From NCBI GenBank assembly GCA_013140695.1, contig JABFSI010000068.1, positions 1 to 40,301 on the forward strand: DNA of 40,301 nucleotides, read 5' to 3'. The position numbers were made by a program, and so were the translations under genes. A model generated the notes under the pieces. It had not been told where the DNA came from. It saw only the letters and a list, made by a program, of their open reading frames with translations, and made no database searches. The stretch is from Sideroxydans sp. (lineage in GTDB: Bacteria; Pseudomonadota; Gammaproteobacteria; Burkholderiales; Gallionellaceae). This document shows, piece after piece, positions 36,537 through 40,301 of the stretch (positions within the stretch are counted from its first letter, which is position 1; every line of letters starts with the position of its first letter).

Positions 36537-37235
36537 TCACGCAGGTTTTTGTTTGTCTTCCACCCCAACCACTTGCGTCAAATAATGTTCAAGATTGCGT
36601 TGTGGATGATGCGAATAGTGTTGTGCCAGCAGTGTGATGCTTTGTATGCGGTCGAGGCGAAAATTTCGGTAGTCATCCCGCTTTTCGCACCACGCGAGCA
36701 AAGTCCAGTGATCACCCCATCCAAACAATCCGAACGGCGAGAGCGTGCGCGAAGATTGATGCTCTTTCATATCACGGTAGGTGATGGTGATTTTTTGTCG
36801 CGCTTCGCAAGCTTTGCGCAATATGCCATGCACTTCATTCTCGGCGCGAGAAAAATTGGGAATGCGATACGGAAGTCGGGATACATCAATCAGCATCTGA
36901 GGCGTAAGGGCAGCGAGTATCTTCGTCTCCGCCTGCTTGGCGGCGAGTGCTAATTCCGAATCAGTCCAAGCCTGCACCATGCGGCTACCTACCAGCAATG
37001 CCGTGACCTCTTCGGATTGGAACATCAGCGGCGGCAGATCGAAGCCTTTACGCAGCCGATAACCGACACCTGCCTCGCCATCTATCGGCACTCCCGAAAG
37101 CACCAGCGCTTGGATGTCGCGATACACGGTGCGCATGGTGACCCCCAAGGCATCTGCCAATGTTTGAGCCGTGATGGCCGTGCGTCTGCCTTGTAGCAGC
37201 GTGACTAGCTTGAAAAGGCGTTCAGATTTCCGCAT
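36537..37235 (-). CDS. YafY-type HTH-WYL transcription regulator
   Basis: A 232-aa regulator. The N-terminal winged HTH (residues 1-60) has SERLFKLVTLLQGRR and ALGVTMRTVYRDIQAL, and is followed by a WYL domain (about 135-205) with the typical SPFGLFGWGDHWTLLAWCEKR and FRLDRI. This is a one-component regulator class whose WYL part senses nucleic acid or small ligands in some members. It is 3 bp after the TfoX_N gene and so probably last in that operon; such regulators often control the genes they are encoded with. The ribosome-binding site is weak, suggesting coupling to the gene before it. The ligand and targets are not known. Confidence 0.92.
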   Translation of the reverse strand: MRKSERLFKLVTLLQGRRTAITAQTLADALGVTMRTVYRDIQALVLSGVPIDGEAGVGYRLRKGFDLPPLMFQSEEVTALLVGSRMVQAWTDSELALAAKQAETKILAALTPQMLIDVSRLPYRIPNFSRAENEVHGILRKACEARQKITITYRDMKEHQSSRTLSPFGLFGWGDHWTLLAWCEKRDDYRNFRLDRIQSITLLAQHYSHHPQRNLEHYLTQVVGVEDKQKPA

Positions 37236-37238
37236 GGA

Positions 37239-37568
37239 TTATTTATTCATCTTGCGTGGTTTAGGTATGGGTAACTCACGCGCTGTCGCCTGCACTAGGC
37301 CACATAACCATTCACTATCTTCCCATTGATCTGCGGTAATCAGCAGATGCGGATTTGCGCCGGGATAGGGCGAACCCTCGATCACGCTAACGAGTTTTTC
37401 TTTCCCGGTCTTGGTGGGTTTTAGGTAAAGCTGATCGTCACACACCAAGCCCACGGGCTTGCCTGCAAAGTAGAGGCAATATTCGCCGAACATTTTTTTG
37501 GCCGACACCTCGCCCAAGACAGAAAGTTGGTCAAGCAGAAAGTCTATGGTGTTTTGAGCGGTTGCCAC
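37239..37568 (-). CDS. TfoX/Sxy N-terminal-domain protein
   Basis: A 109-aa protein made of only the N-terminal TfoX domain (PF04993): LLDQLSVLGEVSAKKMFGEYCLYFAGKPVGLVCDDQLYLK (given here by its parts LSVLGEVSAKKMFGEYCLY and VGLVCDDQLYLK) matches the family well. Full-length Sxy/TfoX, which activates competence with CRP, also has a C-terminal domain that is missing here but is present in the separate gene at 39446. The start is GTG with AAGGG 7 nt upstream. Stand-alone TfoX_N proteins are common and uncharacterised, so a competence role is not supported. It sits between the DUF1801 and WYL-regulator genes. Confidence 0.9.
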   Translation of the reverse strand: MATAQNTIDFLLDQLSVLGEVSAKKMFGEYCLYFAGKPVGLVCDDQLYLKPTKTGKEKLVSVIEGSPYPGANPHLLITADQWEDSEWLCGLVQATARELPIPKPRKMNK

Positions 37569-37592
37569 TTCCCTACCCTTTGCTTGAATAGC

Positions 37593-37952
37593 TCATTTCT
37601 TGGTTGCTGCCTTATGCGCAAGGACGAGATATTCCCGAACGTGCTTGCCTTGGACATCCTCAACTGTGTTTAGCTTGATGTGTCGACGCAGCTTGCCGTC
37701 ACCTTCCAGTACCTTGTATTTGTCCGACAACGATGCTCCCTCGCTAAACTCCAGCGAGATATGCTTGGCATACGAAAAGATGCCGCAAAACGGCTTGCCT
37801 GCCGCAAACAATATCCCGCCATATTTGACCTCTTCAGAAATACTTGCGTCTAGTCCAAGAGCCAGTTTTCTTACGGACTCTACTAATTGGTATCGGTCGT
37901 CACTCAACGAGCGGATATCTTCGAGCAGCTGGGTGACTCGTTCTGCACTCAT
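37593..37952 (-). CDS. DUF1801 (YdhG-like) protein
   Basis: A 119-aa protein with the DUF1801 core: EEVKYGGILFAAGKPFCGIFSYAKH and SLEFSEGASLSDKY, ending with a Lys-rich tail. The B. subtilis relative YdhG (Fra) is a frataxin-like iron carrier, but most members have no known role and the acidic iron-binding surface cannot be judged from sequence. The frame is open to 37982, but the ATG at 37952 has GGGAGG 5 nt upstream and is just 1 bp from the VOC stop, so it is chosen. It is co-transcribed with VOC and TfoX_N. Confidence 0.87.
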   Translation of the reverse strand: MSAERVTQLLEDIRSLSDDRYQLVESVRKLALGLDASISEEVKYGGILFAAGKPFCGIFSYAKHISLEFSEGASLSDKYKVLEGDGKLRRHIKLNTVEDVQGKHVREYLVLAHKAATKK

Positions 37953-37953
37953 G

Positions 37954-38346
37954 TCAGCCTCCCATCGCTGAACACAGCTCAATCAATGAACCCTCTTTAC
38001 TACGCACATAGCCCACCAATTGCCCCCAGGGTTTGTGTTCGGGTGGCTTGATAGGCGTTGCCCCTGCCGCAACAGCTTTGGCATAGGCAGCATTCACATC
38101 ATCGGCAACAAAAACCAGCTCCACGCCAAACGGCTTCTCGCTGGTATCGCATCTAACATAATTTCCACCCAAATTCATTTCGCCCATCGCATGGCTGGCG
38201 AAAGCCAAGGTCGTTTCCCCCGTGGACAATTCTCCATAATCACCCGCCTCATGCAAAAAACGCGTCTCAAATCCAAACGCTTCGCGGTAAAAGTTCAAGG
38301 TGTCTCCTACCGACTCAACATTCACAATCGTATATCCATACTTCAT
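37954..38346 (-). CDS. VOC-superfamily (glyoxalase/bleomycin-resistance-like) protein
   Basis: A 130-aa protein with the two-half VOC fold. The first half starts YTIVNVESVGDTLNFYREAFGFE; the second has ELVFVADDVNAAYAKAVAAGA and ends SKEGSLIELCS, which holds the usual Glu metal ligand. An AAGGAG site precedes the ATG. VOC proteins include glyoxalase I, dioxygenases and antibiotic-binding proteins, and the ligand here cannot be told. It starts the VOC-DUF1801-TfoX_N-WYL run and is preceded by 179 bp with no gene in the main annotation. Confidence 0.9.
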   Translation of the reverse strand: MKYGYTIVNVESVGDTLNFYREAFGFETRFLHEAGDYGELSTGETTLAFASHAMGEMNLGGNYVRCDTSEKPFGVELVFVADDVNAAYAKAVAAGATPIKPPEHKPWGQLVGYVRSKEGSLIELCSAMGG

Positions 38347-38525
38347 GGCATCTCCTTTTTAATGGTAACTTGCAATACATCAGGCACACCCACAAATGCT
38401 ACTGCGTTTCTCTGCATTATTTCGTCTTCACTCATACCTGTAATTGGGTTTCACAACATGATGCTTGCCTCATCAACCACATGCGTGGACTGGCAGATAG
38501 GGCGAGAATTTTCATTCGATAAGCC

Positions 38526-38942
38526 TCAAGGCTGATTGCGGGCGTAATTGATGAGCGCTTGAGTCTGTTTCGCCGCATCTTTGATTTGATTCTCACCGAT
38601 CACTTTGCGCCAGAAACAACCCAATACTCCCCATGTCTCGGCTTTGAAGCGCACGATTGTCTTCTCACCGCTCTGCACATACTCATGCGAGTTGCGCAGC
38701 TTCCCCAGAAAGAGATGTGCTGTGTCTACCTGCCGATATGGACGCATCTCATCAATCGTCAGCATCACTTTCGGCCCACCTTTTGGCTTAAGCGTAAAGC
38801 GCGCTCCTACTTGGGAGACACCCTCAAGCTTTGTCCATTCAAGCTCCTCATCCCACTTGTTCCAATTGTTGATGTCGCAAATCGCACGATAAAGTTTCTC
38901 GGCGGGCACATCGGTTGTTGTTTCGTATTGAGCTTGCCACAT
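38526..38942 (-). CDS. SRPBCC-family protein (polyketide cyclase/START-like), copy A
   Basis: A 138-aa protein of the SRPBCC fold: a hydrophobic pocket protein starting with YETTTDVPAEKLYRAICDIN and NWNKWDEELEW, with VGARFTLKPKGG and later VQSGEKTIVRFKAETWG. These proteins bind small hydrophobic ligands or catalyse cyclisations; the ligand is unknown. An AGGGA site lies 7 nt before the ATG. It is 30 bp downstream of the second SRPBCC gene, so the two are likely co-transcribed. Confidence 0.87.
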   Translation of the reverse strand: MWQAQYETTTDVPAEKLYRAICDINNWNKWDEELEWTKLEGVSQVGARFTLKPKGGPKVMLTIDEMRPYRQVDTAHLFLGKLRNSHEYVQSGEKTIVRFKAETWGVLGCFWRKVIGENQIKDAAKQTQALINYARNQP

Positions 38943-38972
38943 GTGTTAATCCCTATCGTTTGTCTTAAACAA

Positions 38973-39374
38973 TCAAGCTTGATTTTCAAGCAGCGATTTC
39001 AGCTTTGATAATTCTTTGACGAGGGTGATTGATTGTTCTGCCAACACACCTTCCAATAATTCAAGCGGCACTGGCGGTGGAGTAAGGACAAAGGTATATG
39101 CGCAGCTTTTTGAATCGAGCGGCACCACTCTTGAATAAGCTTTAGCCACATTGCCGTCAGGAAATGTCATCAACCAATCAATTGTCCCCTGCTCTTCTGA
39201 TGCTTGTACTGCAAGGCCAATTTCAACTTTACCATTCGGTGTCTGCAACATGGCTTTGCCATTTTTCACCAACGAAAATGCATTCGTCCAGAGCGGTAAC
39301 TTGTCTGCATCAGCGATATATGAGAACACTTTTTGTAACGGGGACTGAATGGTGACACCTTGTACATCGAACAT
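38973..39374 (-). CDS. SRPBCC-family protein, copy B
   Basis: A 133-aa protein with the START-like fold: VQGVTIQSPLQKVFSYIADADKLPLWTNAF at the N-terminus (shown by QSPLQKVFSYIADADK and LPLWTNAF) is the typical opening of SRPBCC proteins. DWLMTFPDGNVAKAYSRVVP and the long C-terminal helix (EQSITLVKELSKLKSLLE) follow. A strong AAAAGGAG site precedes the ATG. It has only low visible similarity to copy A, so the pair are distant members rather than a recent duplication. Ligand unknown. Confidence 0.85.
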   Translation of the reverse strand: MFDVQGVTIQSPLQKVFSYIADADKLPLWTNAFSLVKNGKAMLQTPNGKVEIGLAVQASEEQGTIDWLMTFPDGNVAKAYSRVVPLDSKSCAYTFVLTPPPVPLELLEGVLAEQSITLVKELSKLKSLLENQA

Positions 39375-39445
39375 CTTTCTTCTCCTTTTTTATGCTGGAA
39401 CAGCCAGCAAAGGGAAGGTACGCCACTGCTACTGACAGCGTGATG

Positions 39446-40165
39446 TCAGCAGACTTTGCGGCTAACCGCTTTGTTGTGGTGATAAGTGAGTGCAGCTGCG
39501 ATACAGAAGGCTAGAGAATCCATCGGCAGCGGTGCTACCTCTTCGAACACAATGGCGCGATTACCTTCGAATTTGAATTCATTCGGAAACAAGGTGCGAA
39601 AAGTTTCGATGAGGTTGGTCTGGCAGTGGAAATACAGTGCGCATTGCGAGGGCGCAGATTTCTTCCAGCCTAAACGAATCGTGCTGCCGCTTTTATTAGT
39701 CGTAAGGTAGGCGGGTTCGCCCCATTTGAGCGTCTCTTCCAAGCCCCCCACCCCATCGGTCTCTGCCGCAGTGCGATAGATTAGTTCACGCAGCGAAAGG
39801 AGTTTGCTACGCATGTGTGGCGGATACGATTCAAAAGTCTTGGCGACTGCTTCACTTCTGAATTCAAATTCACCGTCGCTCGTCTGCGGAATTTTCTTCT
39901 CATGGCGAATGGCAGCGCGTTCCGCATCTTCCAACTCAATCAGCAAACGCAATCTATCGTTCTGCGCCACCTCTTGCCAATGCCGCCCCGACAACGCCCC
40001 CTCTATCGCCCACAACAAATTGAGGCTGACCTTGCCAACACGCTTCACCTGCACATAGGCGGGCACTGAGCCTAAATAACGCAATTGCTCAATCGTCACG
40101 ATGCCCGCCAATGCAAGCATCTGCTGCGACTTGGCGCCAAAATTAGGCAGGTCGGCGATGTTCAT
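39446..40165 (-). CDS. TfoX_C-DUF1801 fusion protein
   Basis: A 239-aa protein. Residues 1-78 are a TfoX C-terminal domain (PF04994): MNIADLPNFGAKSQQMLALAGI, then LGSVPAYVQVK and SLNLLWAIEGALSGRHWQEV. Residues about 110-235 are a DUF1801 domain (SYPPHMRSKLLSLRELIYRTA, LKWGEPAYLTTNKSGSTIRLGW, LFPNEFKFEGNRAIVFEE). The TfoX_C part has a helix-hairpin-helix-like fold. It overlaps the DUF6157 gene by 4 nt (ATGA). The TfoX N-terminal domain is in a separate gene at 37239, together with another DUF1801 protein, so the cluster holds both halves and two DUF1801 units. Confidence 0.9.
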   Translation of the reverse strand: MNIADLPNFGAKSQQMLALAGIVTIEQLRYLGSVPAYVQVKRVGKVSLNLLWAIEGALSGRHWQEVAQNDRLRLLIELEDAERAAIRHEKKIPQTSDGEFEFRSEAVAKTFESYPPHMRSKLLSLRELIYRTAAETDGVGGLEETLKWGEPAYLTTNKSGSTIRLGWKKSAPSQCALYFHCQTNLIETFRTLFPNEFKFEGNRAIVFEEVAPLPMDSLAFCIAAALTYHHNKAVSRKVC

Positions 40166-40301
40166 TTGTCTGCTCGTTTGCTGCGCATCGCAAAATATTT
40201 CTGCATTTTCTTGTCGTTGACGAAGCGCTGATACTCATTGCTCTCGACGGCATACAAAGCAATCTTTCCCTGTTCGTCGTAATGCACGCCCCAGCCATAT
40301 T
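40162..40301 (-). CDS. DUF6157-family protein, N-terminal part outside the window
   Basis: Only the last 46 codons are visible, running off the right edge. The translated end has the segments YGWGVHYDEQGKIALYAVES and YQRFVNDKKMQKYFAMRSKR, which I recognise as the C-terminus of DUF6157 proteins (about 130-150 aa, function unknown). Its TGA overlaps the TfoX_C-DUF1801 start by 4 nt, so they share an operon. The family call rests on a short segment. Confidence 0.68.
   Translation of the reverse strand, partial: YGWGVHYDEQGKIALYAVESNEYQRFVNDKKMQKYFAMRSKRADK

Noticed and set aside
38347-38525. Possible gene between VOC and SRPBCC copy A
   Set aside because: No frame longer than 30 codons on the minus strand looks coding; the plus-strand frame 38020-38535 is mostly a shadow of the VOC gene.

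Overview
The window reads as a chromosomal segment of a Gram-negative betaproteobacterium, plausibly a Gallionellaceae/Nitrosomonadales-type organism. This is inferred from the gene types (a FadE-type acyl-CoA dehydrogenase, Cus-type RND efflux, several periplasmic c-type cytochromes including a DHC/SHP pair, and MHYT-PAS-GGDEF-EAL proteins), not from a database search. I saw no rRNA, tRNA, CRISPR array, transposase or prophage gene. The sequence is gene-dense, and most genes lie in short co-directional runs.

Layout. (1) 1-8000, minus strand: a fatty-acid beta-oxidation run made of acyl-CoA dehydrogenase, HSDL2-type SDR, acyl-CoA ligase, YciA thioesterase and a HAD-ECH bifunctional enzyme cut by the left edge. 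No thiolase is visible; it may lie beyond position 1. (2) 8147-14541, plus strand: a copper/silver efflux run with a small Met/His-rich secreted protein, an outer-membrane TolC-like factor, an adaptor carrying a fused CusF domain, and a CusA pump with the full methionine triad. A lone diheme cytochrome c (14567-15070) faces it. (3) 15198-17219, minus strand: a small unknown gene, a nucleotidyltransferase-like gene and radA, tightly packed. (4) 17287-22298, plus strand: a COG2509 flavoprotein, a membrane-bound AraC regulator, then four overlapping genes (small membrane protein, atypical SDR, DUF2269, DUF4166). (5) 22351-25274, minus strand: hslO (Hsp33), an M48 peptidase and a DUF898/YjgN membrane protein.

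(6) 25467-27686, minus strand: a redox operon of cytochrome b561, an unknown four-helix membrane protein with a histidine at the head of each helix, an SHP-type monoheme cytochrome and a diheme cytochrome c, ended by a perfect 16-bp hairpin. (7) 27826-33305, minus strand: two large c-di-GMP signalling proteins, one after the other. (8) 33704-36391, plus strand: aconitase acnA, with a promoter candidate, a strong terminator and an upstream duplicated repeat of about 80 bp. (9) 36537-40301, minus strand: an accessory cluster of small cytosolic proteins (DUF6157, TfoX_C-DUF1801 fusion, two SRPBCC proteins, VOC, DUF1801, TfoX_N and a WYL regulator).

The most interesting points are the four-histidine membrane protein inside the SHP-DHC-b561 operon, the adaptor-CusF fusion, the membrane-AraC/SDR/DUF2269/DUF4166 operon, the nucleotidyltransferase pair in front of radA, and the cluster in which the two halves of TfoX are separate genes interleaved with DUF1801 domains.
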